Shown: positions 33,522 through 43,046, counted from the first letter of the stretch. The stretch: 52,406 bases of DNA from an uncultured Dorea sp. (GCA_947652615.1 CANTDX010000021.1:1-52406), one strand, 5' to 3'. Translations and numbers: made by a program. Notes: generated from the letters alone by a model not told the origin.

Positions 33522-34340
33522 GTGAGTAATTCGAATAGAACGGCGCCTGTCGGAGTGTTTGATTCCGGAGTGGGGGGCCTGACGGTAGCAAGAGAGATCA
33601 TGCGCCAGCTCCCGCGGGAGAATATGGTCTACTTCGGAGATACGGCAAGGGTTCCCTACGGAAGTAAGTCCAGGAATAATATCATACGGTATTCCAGGCA
33701 GATCATCAGATTCCTGAGGACGAAGGACGTGAAGGCGATCGTGATCGCCTGTAATACGGCGAGCGCGCTGGCGCTGGATGCGGTGAAGGAAGAGACGGAC
33801 ATTCCGGTCATAGGAGTGATCGTCCCGGGAGCCCGGGCAGCAGTGCAGGCGACCCGGAACAAAGTGATCGGTGTTGCAGGTACAGAGGCGACCATACAGA
33901 GCGAGACATATACCAAGGTGATAAGGGAGATGTGTCCGGATGCGGTGGTGATCGGGAAGCCGTGCCCTCTGTTCGTACCGTTAGTGGAAGAGGGATTTGC
34001 CAAGCACAGGATCACGGAGGAAGTGATCGATATCTATCTGTCGGATATGAGACAGACGGATATGGATACGATGATTCTTGGGTGCACCCATTATCCGCTG
34101 CTTCGTTCAAGAATCATGGCATATTTCGGTGAAAAAGTACATATAGTAAATCCAGCATATGAGACGGCGGTGGATCTTAAGAAGATACTGGATGAGAGCG
34201 GGACGGCGAATCTGTCAGAAGAGGCTGCGGCGTATGAGTTCTATGTGAGCGATGCTGCGGAGAAGTTCACCCGGCTTGCGAATACCATCCTTCCTTATGA
34301 TGTGGCGGCAACGAAGGTAGTTAATATAGAAGAATATTAG
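33522..34340 (+). CDS. murI: Glutamate racemase
   Basis: Supplies D-glutamate for peptidoglycan. 272 residues. It shows GVFDSGVGGLTVAREIM, the first catalytic Cys in IVIACNTASALAL, the second in MILGCTHYPLL, and YFGDTARVPYGSKS. GTG start, with AAAGGAGA upstream; an ATG two bases earlier is in another frame and stops at once. The DUF1934 gene follows eight bases later. Confidence 0.96.
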   Translation: MSNSNRTAPVGVFDSGVGGLTVAREIMRQLPRENMVYFGDTARVPYGSKSRNNIIRYSRQIIRFLRTKDVKAIVIACNTASALALDAVKEETDIPVIGVIVPGARAAVQATRNKVIGVAGTEATIQSETYTKVIREMCPDAVVIGKPCPLFVPLVEEGFAKHRITEEVIDIYLSDMRQTDMDTMILGCTHYPLLRSRIMAYFGEKVHIVNPAYETAVDLKKILDESGTANLSEEAAAYEFYVSDAAEKFTRLANTILPYDVAATKVVNIEEY

Positions 34341-34348
34341 GTGAGGTT

Positions 34349-34795
34349 ATGACGAAGGAAGTATTACTGAGAATATCCGGCCTGCACTATGAGACGGCAG
34401 GTGTGCCGGAGGATGGAGGGGAAGAACCCATTGAAGTGATCACTCCGGCAACGTATTACTATAAGAATGATAAGCATTATGTCGTCTATGACGAGGTGGT
34501 GGAGGGGATGCCCGGAACCATCAAGAATAAAGTGCGGATCGCAGAGAGCGGGAAGCTTGAGATCTTAAAGAGCGGCTTATCGAATACCCATATGATCTTC
34601 GAGAAGGATAAGATCAATATCACGCAGTATGAGACTCCTTACGGAGAACTGCTGGTTGGAACACATACGAAGGATATGCAGGTGGATGTGACGGACAGCA
34701 GCATTGATGTCCATGTGAACTATGCACTGGACGTCAACAGCGAGACGATCGCAGACTGCAACATAGACATGAATATAAAAGCATTGGACCGGTAA
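34349..34795 (+). CDS. DUF1934 family protein
   Basis: 148 residues, a small calycin-like beta-barrel protein related to B. subtilis YwiB. Visible: an N-terminal strand VLLRISGLHYE, the YKNDKHYVVYDEVVEG block, an IFEKDKINITQYETPYGELLVGT stretch (split as beta strands), and a closing VNYALDVNSETIADCNIDMN. Function is unknown. It lies in an operon with murI, and its stop codon lies in the loop of a terminator. Confidence 0.88.
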   Translation: MTKEVLLRISGLHYETAGVPEDGGEEPIEVITPATYYYKNDKHYVVYDEVVEGMPGTIKNKVRIAESGKLEILKSGLSNTHMIFEKDKINITQYETPYGELLVGTHTKDMQVDVTDSSIDVHVNYALDVNSETIADCNIDMNIKALDR

Positions 34796-34810
34796 TGATC
34801 CAATGCTTTT
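34777..34810. terminator. Bidirectional terminator overlapping a stop codon
   Basis: AAAAGCATTGGA pairs perfectly with TCCAATGCTTTT around a ten-base loop that contains the TAA of the DUF1934 gene. A-tract and T-tract at the two ends let it serve both strands; a convergent gene ends 19 bases away. Confidence 0.88.
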
Positions 34811-34828
34811 GGTAAATCTGAGTTACTG

Positions 34829-35287
34829 TTATTTGGTTGCTGACTTCGCCTTGTCGCGCATCCTTGCGAAGAAGCCCTTCTTCTTCTGCGGCGTCTCGAG
34901 AGGACTTCTAAGACCCTTGACTGCGGTGATATAGATTCCGCTTATGGTAGCCTTGACTTCCTTCTTGACCGGGATCAGCGGGTAGATGTCTGCGTCACAC
35001 ATCAGAGTCATGATCTTAGGGCCGATCTTCGCCTTGACGACCGGAACCTTGGAACGGCGGAGATACTTGGGCGTATTCTCCAGAACGATCGGGGGGAGGC
35101 CGGCGTCTTTCAGACGGAGATGTCCCTTATCAATGATAAGCATGGATACGGTCTGCGCTACAGCGGCTAACTGCTCCTGCTGTTCGGCCTGCTTCTTTTC
35201 GGCTCTCTTGCCAAGAAAATACAGTACAACACATGCAACGATCAAAACAATCAGTATGACAAGCATTACGATGGTAAACGTACTCAT
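34829..35287 (-). CDS. Unknown single-pass membrane protein
   Basis: 152 residues. One N-terminal hydrophobic helix (about 4-25, TIVMLVILIVLIVACVVLYF) is followed by a charged coiled-coil-like stretch (GKRAEKKQAEQQEQLAA) and a beta-rich soluble domain (VSMLIIDKGHLRLKDAG; KAKIGPKIMTLMCD; VKATISGIYI). The C-terminus is basic (KKKGFFARMRDKAKSATK). The start follows AGGAGG by seven bases. No family recognised. It looks like a conserved Lachnospiraceae protein. Confidence 0.78.
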   Translation of the reverse strand: MSTFTIVMLVILIVLIVACVVLYFLGKRAEKKQAEQQEQLAAVAQTVSMLIIDKGHLRLKDAGLPPIVLENTPKYLRRSKVPVVKAKIGPKIMTLMCDADIYPLIPVKKEVKATISGIYITAVKGLRSPLETPQKKKGFFARMRDKAKSATK

Positions 35288-35455
35288 GAGTGAACCTCCT
35301 AAAATCTTGCATTTCATGAGAAATATTGTACCATTCTTTAAAGGCAAGTGCAAGAGATTTGTGTATTACCTTATCTTTTATAAAGGGACAGCCGATAGTT
35401 AAGGTAAGGGAAGGAATTGCGCAGCGGTTCCAAAGAGAGAAAGTGGTGGCTTATT

Positions 35456-36442
35456 ATGAAGATTTACGGAGATTATACATTTCTGCTGGACAAGTTGAAT
35501 GTTCGGAATCATTCCCAGGTCCAGGTATTCCAGAATGGCACGAGGATCGTAGAATTCGCGGATCAGTTCATAGAATCCCAGAAGGCGGTGTCGAAGGATA
35601 AGGTGTCGATCTCGAAGGAGGGGATGGATTTCCTGCGCGATCATTTACCGGATGATACGGTTATGGTGGAAGGTGCATTGCCAAAGGACGGCACGAAGCT
35701 GGTTATGGGAGACGGACTGTCCCTGATGGACGGACTGTGCAGGTCTTATATATTGAACAGGCTTGACAATATCGGAGCCAACGGCGCCAGCAGCAATCTC
35801 TATAATGAGATGTCGGCCCGTTACGAGGAAGAGATGGGGTTAAGGGACGGTACGGGAGTGAAGGACCATGCCGAGAGTCTGGCGCGCACCCATCTGGCAA
35901 TGCAGAAGAAGATCAGGGAAGGCTATGCGAACGGCACGAGAGAGGTCTGGGTGTTAGACCAGAGCACGGGAGAGGATTTCACCGGCGTGGAGTTTGAGAT
36001 CGAGGGCCGCGCCGTGCGTTACCGCAAGCTTACGATGGAGGAAGAGCTTGACAGCATGGAGAAGGCGTTCGGCCTTCTGAAGGAAGACGTCGCCGTGCGG
36101 CTCGTCAAGGAGGAAGCTCAGAAGACTTACTGCTTTGAGGAGGGAGCCGACAAGAACGAAGATAAAGAGGCCTGGTCGGCCGAGGACGCGTTCTGGAAGA
36201 CGGCGAAGGTGACCGAAGAGATGATAGATGAACTGGAGCAGTTGATCGCAAAGATTGAAGAACTGCTTAAGGGGGAGGCCGAGAAGCCGGAGGATATCGG
36301 TGCCAGGCTTACGCAGGAGCTCGTGGCCCACGGTGTGCAGATCGTGGCGGACGGGCAGAGACAGGCCCAGTGTGCGAACTATCGGAAGATGAGTAAGCTT
36401 ACGATGGATGCTCAGTCGCTTCTGGGATATATCAAGGCGTGA
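35456..36442 (+). CDS. Unknown 328-residue soluble protein
   Basis: No family recognised. It starts with MKIYGDYTFLLDKLNVRNHS. The middle is mixed, with many Glu/Lys/Asp, and a segment resembling a DUF-type helical region (SLYDEM-like NLYNEMSARYEEEMGLRDG). The C-terminal half is helical, with a Glu-rich coiled-coil (EEMIDELEQLIAKIEELLK) and ends in helices carrying ANYRKMSKLTMDAQ. There is no signal peptide or membrane segment. The ATG at 35456 is preferred although only GTGGTGG lies before it. Could be a structural or secretion-related protein, but nothing in the sequence proves this. Confidence 0.72.
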   Translation: MKIYGDYTFLLDKLNVRNHSQVQVFQNGTRIVEFADQFIESQKAVSKDKVSISKEGMDFLRDHLPDDTVMVEGALPKDGTKLVMGDGLSLMDGLCRSYILNRLDNIGANGASSNLYNEMSARYEEEMGLRDGTGVKDHAESLARTHLAMQKKIREGYANGTREVWVLDQSTGEDFTGVEFEIEGRAVRYRKLTMEEELDSMEKAFGLLKEDVAVRLVKEEAQKTYCFEEGADKNEDKEAWSAEDAFWKTAKVTEEMIDELEQLIAKIEELLKGEAEKPEDIGARLTQELVAHGVQIVADGQRQAQCANYRKMSKLTMDAQSLLGYIKA

Positions 36443-36513
36443 CGCAGCGCTCCATCGGGTCAGAAGTCTGATTTCCGGCCGGATGGAGCAGCAGTATAGA
36501 CAGGAGGAAGTGA

Positions 36514-37989
36514 ATGCTGGAGATCATAGGGGAAGGCGCCGTCGAAGGATACCGATGGATGCTTGACCATCTCTTTTTGATCAATATTGTATTTTCATTG
36601 CTGATCATCTTTTTTCAGCGGAGGAATCCCACGACGGTATGGGCGTGGCTTCTTCTGCTGTATTTTATTCCGGGGCTTGGATTCATCCTCTATCTGATCC
36701 TTGGGCAGAATTTCCGCAAGGACAGGATGTTCAAGATGAAGGAGATCGAAGGAGAGATCAAGTATGCCGTCCGCAGGCAGGAGGAATCCATATACCGGAA
36801 GAAATTAAGGCTCCGAGATCCGGAGCTTGAGCGTTTCAAACGGCTGATCCTGTATAATCTCAACGAAGGAGAAGCGGTGCTGACGGACAACAATGATATC
36901 CGGATATTTACCGACGGGAGAGAGAAGTTCCAGACGCTTCTCTCAGAGATGGACCACGCGAGGAATTATATCCATGTGCAGTATTATATCATAAGAAATG
37001 ACGAGCTCTGGAAGGAGATCGAAGAGGTCCTGGCGCGTAAAGCACGGCAGGGCGTGGAGATCCGTGTCCTGTTCGACAGCATGGGCTGCAGAAGTATGCG
37101 TCGTTCTGACTGGGCGAGGATGGAGAAAGCAGGAATCAAGGTTGCCGAGTTCTTCCCGGCGCTTCTGGGGAAGCTGCAGCTTCGTGTGAATTACCGCAAT
37201 CACAGGAAGATCGTGGTGATAGACGGAAGGATCGGATTCGTCGGCGGGTTCAATGTGGGACGGGAATATCTGGGTAAGAATAAGAAGTTCGGGTACTGGA
37301 GAGATACGCATATCTGTATCGAAGGCTCCGCGGTGACTTCACTGGCAGTGCGGTTCGTGCTGGACTGGAATTACGCGGCAAGGGAGAACCTGTTCCTGGA
37401 GGACCGGCTCTTTGAGATCCCGACCTATGTGCGGGGCGGAAGGGATCCTGTTCAGATCATCTCCAGCGGTCCGGATTCTAGCAGCCAGGAGATTCGAGAC
37501 AATTATCTGCGGCTGATCCATATGGCAAGGAAGAACATTTACATCCAGACGCCGTATTTCATACCGGATGATGATATCAGGGACGCGCTGGTGATCGCTG
37601 CGAAGTCGGGGATCGATGTGCGGATCATGATCCCTTGCAAGCCGGATCATCCCTTCGTATATTGGGCGACCTATTCTTATATCGGGGAGATGATCGAGGC
37701 CGGGGCGAGATGTTATACCTATGATAACGGGTTCCTCCATGCGAAATGCATGTGTGTGGACGGTCTGGTCACCTGCATGGGGACGGCCAATATGGATATC
37801 CGAAGCTTTAGCCTGAATTTTGAAGTCAACGCGGTGGTGTACAGCGCGAGGACTACGGAGAAGCTGATGGAAGCGTTCGAGAATGATATCACCAAGAGTA
37901 CCCTGGTGACCCGTAAGAAATACGAGCAGCGGGATCTGACGGTGCGCATAAAGGAGCAGTTCTGCAGGCTGCTGTCGCCGGTGCTCTAA
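36514..37989 (+). CDS. cls: Cardiolipin synthase
   Basis: Condenses two phosphatidylglycerols into cardiolipin at the membrane. 491 residues. Two N-terminal transmembrane helices (about 17-35 and 42-66) precede two phospholipase D motifs: NHRKIVVIDGRIGFVGGFN near 230 and HAKCMCVDGLVTCMGTANMD near 410. The start follows CAGGAGGAAG. Confidence 0.96.
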   Translation: MLEIIGEGAVEGYRWMLDHLFLINIVFSLLIIFFQRRNPTTVWAWLLLLYFIPGLGFILYLILGQNFRKDRMFKMKEIEGEIKYAVRRQEESIYRKKLRLRDPELERFKRLILYNLNEGEAVLTDNNDIRIFTDGREKFQTLLSEMDHARNYIHVQYYIIRNDELWKEIEEVLARKARQGVEIRVLFDSMGCRSMRRSDWARMEKAGIKVAEFFPALLGKLQLRVNYRNHRKIVVIDGRIGFVGGFNVGREYLGKNKKFGYWRDTHICIEGSAVTSLAVRFVLDWNYAARENLFLEDRLFEIPTYVRGGRDPVQIISSGPDSSSQEIRDNYLRLIHMARKNIYIQTPYFIPDDDIRDALVIAAKSGIDVRIMIPCKPDHPFVYWATYSYIGEMIEAGARCYTYDNGFLHAKCMCVDGLVTCMGTANMDIRSFSLNFEVNAVVYSARTTEKLMEAFENDITKSTLVTRKKYEQRDLTVRIKEQFCRLLSPVL

Positions 37990-38009
37990 AAGAAATGATG
38001 AAATATATG

Positions 38010-38047
38010 TGAAAACGCTTTGAAAGTTGGGGCAAATGTGGTATAAC
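38010..38047 (+). promoter_or_regulatory. Promoter with cre-like box ahead of FKBP lipoprotein
   Basis: TTGAAA (38020-38025), a 16-base spacer and TATAAC (38042-38047). TGAAAACGCTTTGA (38010-38023) matches the CcpA catabolite box TGWAANCGNTNWCA at all fixed positions but one and overlaps the -35. CcpA control is inference. Confidence 0.5.
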
Positions 38048-38096
38048 ATAATAGGATGAAAACGATATTTATAATAGGATTTAGATGAGGTGTAGT

Positions 38097-39152
38097 ATGA
38101 AGAAAAGAATTGCAGTATTATTAACAGGTGTGGCTGCGGCTTCCATGATGTTGGCGGGATGTTCCGGCAGCAAGGGGTTGGAGACAGATGAGATGACGAT
38201 CTCTGTTTATAAAGGAGTTGAGATTAACGAAGTGGCGAAGCCGGGTAAGGTTACGGATGAGGATGTGGAGAACGCGATCCAGGCGACCCTCCAGACCAAT
38301 GCGACCCCGGAAGAGGTCACGGACCGTGCGGTAGAGTCAGGAGACACGGCGACGATCGATTTCACCGGTAAGATCAACGGAGAAGAATTCGACGGCGGAA
38401 GTTCTACGGATTATCCGCTGGTGATCGGTTCAGGTACATTTATCGAAGGCTTCGAGGACAGCGTGGTCGGACATAATATCGGAGATGCATATGAGTGGCA
38501 GGGGAAGTTCCCGGACGATTACAGTAATGCAGAATATGCGGGCAAGGATGTGGTATTTGCTATCACGGTCAAGGGTATATCCAAGCAGTCCGTTCCGGAA
38601 CTTACAGACGAGTTTGTGAAGAGCGTATCCAGCGAGTCCAAGAATGTGAAGGAGTATAAGGAAGAGGTCAAGAAGCGTCTGGATTCCGATAACAAGAAGA
38701 ACTATGAAGACGGCATCAGCCAGTCTGTATGGCAGAAGGTTCTTGACAATACGGAGATCAAGAAGTATCCGGAGAAAGAGGTGAAGAAGATCTCCGATGC
38801 TCTGGTGGAGCAGTATAAGACGACGGCAGAGTATTATCAGCAGGATTATGAGACATTTATCCAGGATCAGATGGGATATAGTGTGGAAGAGTTCGAGAAG
38901 CAGGTGGATGATGCAGCTAAGGCAAGCATCAAGCAGACGATGGTGACAGAGGCGATCGCGGACAAAGAGAAGATCAAGATGAGCGATGACGAATACAAAG
39001 ATCAGCTCAAGAAGATTGCCGAGAGCTTTGGTTATGAGGATGTAGATGCGCTGAAGGATTCTGCGGAGGAAGACGATCTGAAGGATATGGCGCTTAACAA
39101 TATGGTGAGAGAGTGGCTGACTGAGAACTGTGTTCAGGTGAAGGCAGAGTAA
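38097..39152 (+). CDS. FKBP/trigger-factor-like lipoprotein foldase
   Basis: 351 residues. Lipoprotein signal with lipobox LAGC (Cys 22). An FKBP-type peptidyl-prolyl isomerase domain lies around residues 80-160 (GDTATIDFTGKINGEEFDGG; VIGSGTFIEGFEDSVVGHNI), followed by a trigger-factor C-terminal-like helical chaperone region ending in MALNNMVREWL. It probably assists folding of exported proteins outside the membrane, as PrsA does in Bacillus. The ATG at 38097 follows GAGGTG; an ATG four codons earlier is possible. Strong promoter upstream and terminator directly downstream, so a single-gene unit. Confidence 0.92.
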   Translation: MKKRIAVLLTGVAAASMMLAGCSGSKGLETDEMTISVYKGVEINEVAKPGKVTDEDVENAIQATLQTNATPEEVTDRAVESGDTATIDFTGKINGEEFDGGSSTDYPLVIGSGTFIEGFEDSVVGHNIGDAYEWQGKFPDDYSNAEYAGKDVVFAITVKGISKQSVPELTDEFVKSVSSESKNVKEYKEEVKKRLDSDNKKNYEDGISQSVWQKVLDNTEIKKYPEKEVKKISDALVEQYKTTAEYYQQDYETFIQDQMGYSVEEFEKQVDDAAKASIKQTMVTEAIADKEKIKMSDDEYKDQLKKIAESFGYEDVDALKDSAEEDDLKDMALNNMVREWLTENCVQVKAE

Positions 39153-39155
39153 GAT

Positions 39156-39182
39156 AACGGGGCGGGATACCGCCTCGTTTTT
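39156..39182 (+). terminator. Rho-independent terminator
   Basis: AACGGGGCGG pairs with CCGCCTCGTT (one wobble) around GATA, followed by a T-run. Confidence 0.88.
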
Positions 39183-39204
39183 GGAATACGAGGAGACTGG
39201 GAAT

Positions 39205-39948
39205 ATGATTTATGTAACCGGAGATTGTCATGGGGACTACCGGCGGTTTGGCACAGGAATATTCCCGGAGCAGAAGGGGATGGGCAAGGACGATTATGTC
39301 ATTATATGCGGGGATTTCGGCTATTGGGATGAATCACGGGAACAGAAGTATTGGCTGAAATGGCTGGATGACAAGCCCTTCACAACTCTCTGGGTAGATG
39401 GGAATCATGAGAATTATGATTTGCTAAAAAAGCAGAAGATATCACAGTGGTGCGGCGGGAAGGTGCAGTATATCATGCCGTCCGTGATTCATCTGATGCG
39501 GGGACAGATCTATGAACTTGACGGACTTAAGATCTTCACTTTCGGCGGTGCGAAGAGCCATGATATATCCGGCGGGATCTTAGAGGCAGGAGATCCCAGG
39601 CTCCGTGAGAAGAGGAGGAAGCTGGATAAGAAGAAGGAGCTGTACCGGATCAACCATGTGAGCTGGTGGAAGGAAGAGATGCCGACAGAGGATGAACTGG
39701 CGGAAGGGCTTCGTAATCTGATCAGGAATGATTGGGAGGTGGATTTTATCTTCTCGCATTGCTGTGCCACCAGTACCCAGGAGCGGATTGCGGATGGGAC
39801 GTACCAGCCGGATATTCTGACGAGGTATTTCGATAAGATCAAGGAGATGTGCCGGTATAAGAAGTGGTTTTTCGGACATTACCATGATAACAGGAGTGTG
39901 AATAATAAGGAGATTCTACTGTATGAGCAGATTGTACGGATTCATTAA
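39205..39948 (+). CDS. Calcineurin-like metallophosphoesterase
   Basis: 247 residues with all metal-binding motifs of the family: GDCHGD at the N-terminus, IICGDFGYWDE, WVDGNHENYD, FSHCCAT and FGHYHDNR. Substrate unknown; relatives act on nucleotides, phosphoproteins or RNA. The ATG at 39205 follows AGGAGA; a TTG 24 bases earlier overlaps the preceding terminator and is unlikely. Its stop codon lies in the following hairpin. Confidence 0.88.
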   Translation: MIYVTGDCHGDYRRFGTGIFPEQKGMGKDDYVIICGDFGYWDESREQKYWLKWLDDKPFTTLWVDGNHENYDLLKKQKISQWCGGKVQYIMPSVIHLMRGQIYELDGLKIFTFGGAKSHDISGGILEAGDPRLREKRRKLDKKKELYRINHVSWWKEEMPTEDELAEGLRNLIRNDWEVDFIFSHCCATSTQERIADGTYQPDILTRYFDKIKEMCRYKKWFFGHYHDNRSVNNKEILLYEQIVRIH

Positions 39949-39990
39949 AGAAGAAGCCGAAGATATATATTTTCGGCTTCTTCTTTAATG
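39943..39990. terminator. 19-bp perfect hairpin between convergent genes
   Basis: CATTAAAGAAGAAGCCGAA pairs perfectly with its complement around a ten-base AT-rich loop. It includes the metallophosphoesterase stop codon and faces the end of aspA, so it probably stops transcription from both sides. Confidence 0.82.
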
Positions 39991-40021
39991 AGGTGCACTA
40001 GCGGCGGACAGGAAAGCTATA

Positions 40022-41482
40022 TTAGAGCTTCTCTGCGGTTTTCTTCTTCAACAGTTCTTTGGCGGAGATTCCGGGTTCGGTCATATGTGCCGGTTCCAAG
40101 ATCTGGTCCAGCTCGTCTTCGTTCAGAAGGCCTTCCTTTAGGATCAGGGAACGGACAGATTCGCCCGTCTTCATAGCAGTCTTTGCAATCTCTGCAGCCT
40201 TCTGGTAACCTACATGCGGGCAGATGGCTGTGATAATCCCCACACTGTTCTCAACCAGGTAACGGCAGCGGCTCTCATTGGCAGTAATGCCGGTGATACA
40301 GTTATCGACGAAGGTCTGCACTGCATAAGCCAACGTATCGATAGACTGGAACATGCAGTAGAAGATAATCGGTTCAAATGCATTCAGCTCAAGCTGTCCG
40401 GCTTCCGCTGCCATGGTGATGGTCACGTCGTTGCCGATGATATTGAATGCTACCTGGTTTACCACCTCGGGGATAACTGGATTCACCTTACCGGGCATGA
40501 TGGAAGAGCCGTTCTGGCGTGCGGGCAGGTTGATCTCCGCGAAACCGGCTCTTGGGCCGGAAGACATCAGCCGCAGGTCGTTGGCGATCTTCGATAGAGT
40601 AACTGCACATGCCTTGATAGCGCCGGATACGGCGACGAAGGAATCTAGATTCTGCGTGGCGTCGATCAGGTCAAATGCCTGCACCAGCTCCATTCCGGAC
40701 AATTCGGCAAGATTGGGAACGATCCTTCTCAGATAGGCGGCATCCGCATTGATTCCGGTTCCTACGGCAGTGCCGCCCATGTTCAGCGTACACATCTCTT
40801 CCATGGCTTTGTCCATACGGCGGATATCCCGCATGATCGCAACGGAATATGCACGGAACTCCTGGCCAAGGCGGATCGGTACGGCATCCTGCATCTGCGT
40901 GCGCCCCATCTTGATCACGTGGTCGAACTCTTCGGCCTTTGCAACCAATGCCTTGTGCAGGCGGAGCAGTTCTTCTTTCAGATTCTTGAGAAGCCTAAGA
41001 GAGGTCATCTTCCCGGCAGTCGGGATCACATCGTTGGTGGACTGACCGCAGTTAACATGGTCGTTGGGGTTGACGATAGAGTAGTCTCCCTTCTTGCCGC
41101 CCAAGATCTCAATGGCGCGGTTGGCGATCACTTCGTTGGCGTTCATATTGATAGAAGTTCCTGCGCCGCCCTGTATCGGATCTACAATAAAGTCTTTGTG
41201 CAGCTTACCTTCCAGGATCTCGTCACAGGCTTTGGCAATGGCGTCTGCAATCTTCCGGTCCAGAATGCCTACCTCGCAGTTCGTGACGGCGCAGGCTTTC
41301 TTGATGTATGCGAGGCTGTTGATGATCTCGGGGTGCATATTCAGTCCGGTGATGCGGAAGTTCTCGGCGGCTCTTAAGGATTGTACGCCGTAGTAGACCC
41401 CTTGCGGCACGGCTTTGGATCCAATGGAATCTTCTTCTGTACGGTAATCATTATTTTCTATATTCGTATGTTCAGTGTTCAT
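40022..41482 (-). CDS. aspA: Aspartate ammonia-lyase
   Basis: Deaminates L-aspartate to fumarate. 486 residues. The fumarate lyase signature GSSIMPGKVNPVIPEVVNQ is present, as are GGAGTSINMNANEVIANRA, the CGQSTNDVIPTAGK loop, and MGRTQMQDAVP. The C-terminus has a short extension with a basic end (ELLKKKTAEKL). It lies 88 bases after malic enzyme on the same strand. Together the two suit aspartate/fumarate/malate fermentation. Confidence 0.96.
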   Translation of the reverse strand: MNTEHTNIENNDYRTEEDSIGSKAVPQGVYYGVQSLRAAENFRITGLNMHPEIINSLAYIKKACAVTNCEVGILDRKIADAIAKACDEILEGKLHKDFIVDPIQGGAGTSINMNANEVIANRAIEILGGKKGDYSIVNPNDHVNCGQSTNDVIPTAGKMTSLRLLKNLKEELLRLHKALVAKAEEFDHVIKMGRTQMQDAVPIRLGQEFRAYSVAIMRDIRRMDKAMEEMCTLNMGGTAVGTGINADAAYLRRIVPNLAELSGMELVQAFDLIDATQNLDSFVAVSGAIKACAVTLSKIANDLRLMSSGPRAGFAEINLPARQNGSSIMPGKVNPVIPEVVNQVAFNIIGNDVTITMAAEAGQLELNAFEPIIFYCMFQSIDTLAYAVQTFVDNCITGITANESRCRYLVENSVGIITAICPHVGYQKAAEIAKTAMKTGESVRSLILKEGLLNEDELDQILEPAHMTEPGISAKELLKKKTAEKL

Positions 41483-41570
41483 TTTTAATATTCCTTTCTA
41501 TTTCTTGTTAATATTCCTGCGGTTAATGTTCAGCCGGACATGTATACACATTCGGCGGCAGCCGCAAGGT

Positions 41571-42743
41571 TTAGATTCTTGCAACCCCTGTCTTTCTTGC
41601 CGCTTCTGCAACGGCTGCGGCAACGGCGTCTTTGATGCGCGGGTCAAAGGGCTGCGGCAGGATGTAATCTGCATTCAGTTCATCCGGTGTTACCAGATAT
41701 GCGATCGCATGTGCGGCAGCTACCTTCATCTCATCATTGATCTCGGAGGCGCGGACGTCTAAGGCGCCTCTGAATAACGCCGGGAAACACAGCACGTTGT
41801 TGACCTGGTTCGGGTAATCGGAGCGTCCGGTGGATATGACCGCCGCACCGGCAGCCTTGGCTTCCTCTGGGAAGATCTCAGGGACGGGGTTCGCGCAGGC
41901 GAAGATAATCGGATCCTTTGCCATAGTCTTGACCATATCAGAGGTCAAAGTCTTTGGTGCGGATACGCCGATGAAAACATCAGCGCCTTCTATTACCTGG
42001 GCAAGTGTTCCCTTTTCATGAGCGCTGTTGGTGATCTTCGCCATCTCTTTTTTGATATCGTTCAGACCTTCGCGTCCTTCATAGATCGCGCCCTTCCGGT
42101 CTGTCATGATCACGTTCTTAAGGCCCATAGACATGAGAAGCTTGATAATGGCGATTCCGGCGGCACCGGCCCCGGATGTCACGATCTTGACTTCGTCTAA
42201 TTTCTTACCGACTACCTTCAGGGCATTCAAGAGCCCGGCAAGGGTGATCACCGCGGTTCCGTGCTGGTCGTCATGGAAGATTGGGATATCGCAGCATTTC
42301 TTCAGCTTCTCTTCGATCTCGAAGCAGCGGGGAGCGGAGATGTCCTCCAGGTTGATCCCGCCGAAGCTTCCGGCAAGAAGCCGGACCGTATTCACGATGT
42401 CGTCAACCTCCTTGCTGCGGATACATAAGGGAATCGCGTCCACATCGCCGAAAGCCTTGAAAAGGACACATTTGCCTTCCATTACCGGCATTCCGGCTTC
42501 CGGCCCGATGTCTCCAAGGCCAAGGACTGCCGTTCCGTCTGTCACAACGGCTACGGTATTCCATCTCCGGGTGAGGTCGAAGCTCTTAGCCGGATCCTTC
42601 TGGATCGCAAGGCAAGGCTCGGCAACTCCCGGTGTGTAAGCAAGGCTCAACGCCTCTTTGGAATCTACAGGCGCTCTTGAGACTATCTCAATCTTCCCCT
42701 TGAGATCATAGTGCATTTTTAGAGATTCTTCTGCATAGTTCAT
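41571..42743 (-). CDS. NAD-dependent malic enzyme
   Basis: Oxidative decarboxylation of malate to pyruvate. About 390 residues, the short clostridial type. Blocks: SLAYTPGVAEPCLAIQKDP, VVTDGTAVLGLGDIGPEAG, the metal-binding PIFHDDQHGTAV, the NAD-binding SGAGAAGIAIIKLLM, and FACANPVPEI. The start at 42743 follows GGAGG by seven bases; 32 upstream codons in frame include the promoter region and are excluded. It is divergent from a LysR regulator that is its likely controller. Confidence 0.95.
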   Translation of the reverse strand: MNYAEESLKMHYDLKGKIEIVSRAPVDSKEALSLAYTPGVAEPCLAIQKDPAKSFDLTRRWNTVAVVTDGTAVLGLGDIGPEAGMPVMEGKCVLFKAFGDVDAIPLCIRSKEVDDIVNTVRLLAGSFGGINLEDISAPRCFEIEEKLKKCCDIPIFHDDQHGTAVITLAGLLNALKVVGKKLDEVKIVTSGAGAAGIAIIKLLMSMGLKNVIMTDRKGAIYEGREGLNDIKKEMAKITNSAHEKGTLAQVIEGADVFIGVSAPKTLTSDMVKTMAKDPIIFACANPVPEIFPEEAKAAGAAVISTGRSDYPNQVNNVLCFPALFRGALDVRASEINDEMKVAAAHAIAYLVTPDELNADYILPQPFDPRIKDAVAAAVAEAARKTGVARI

Positions 42744-43046
42744 GACGATATCCTCCCAATCGTGTTTTTGATATTTGAAAGTATTGTCCGCATATTTTCG
42801 GTATGTATTCATTATAGGAATTGTAAGAGTAAAAATCAAATATTTATAGTTGTATGAATATTATAATCTATAGTTTATATAACGTGCGAAAGGATTCAAA
42901 ATATGACATTTTTAATCATATGAGGAAGAATGAGCATATAACCATAAGTTTATAGTAATTATTGATTGCATTGTAGGGGAAAGTAGGATATCATAATTTT
43001 TAATACAAATGTACAATACATGCAGAAGAGTTGATGAGGTAAATAT
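42744..43046. promoter_or_regulatory. Divergent malic enzyme/LysR control region
   Basis: A very AT-rich 303-base intergenic region. For malic enzyme (minus strand) there is TTGATT (42834-42839), a 17-base spacer and TATAAT (42811-42816). An imperfect 18-base dyad (42937-42954, TATAACCATAAGTTTATA, 14 of 18 symmetric) lies between the genes and could bind the LysR protein. No small gene with a binding site was seen. Confidence 0.55.
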
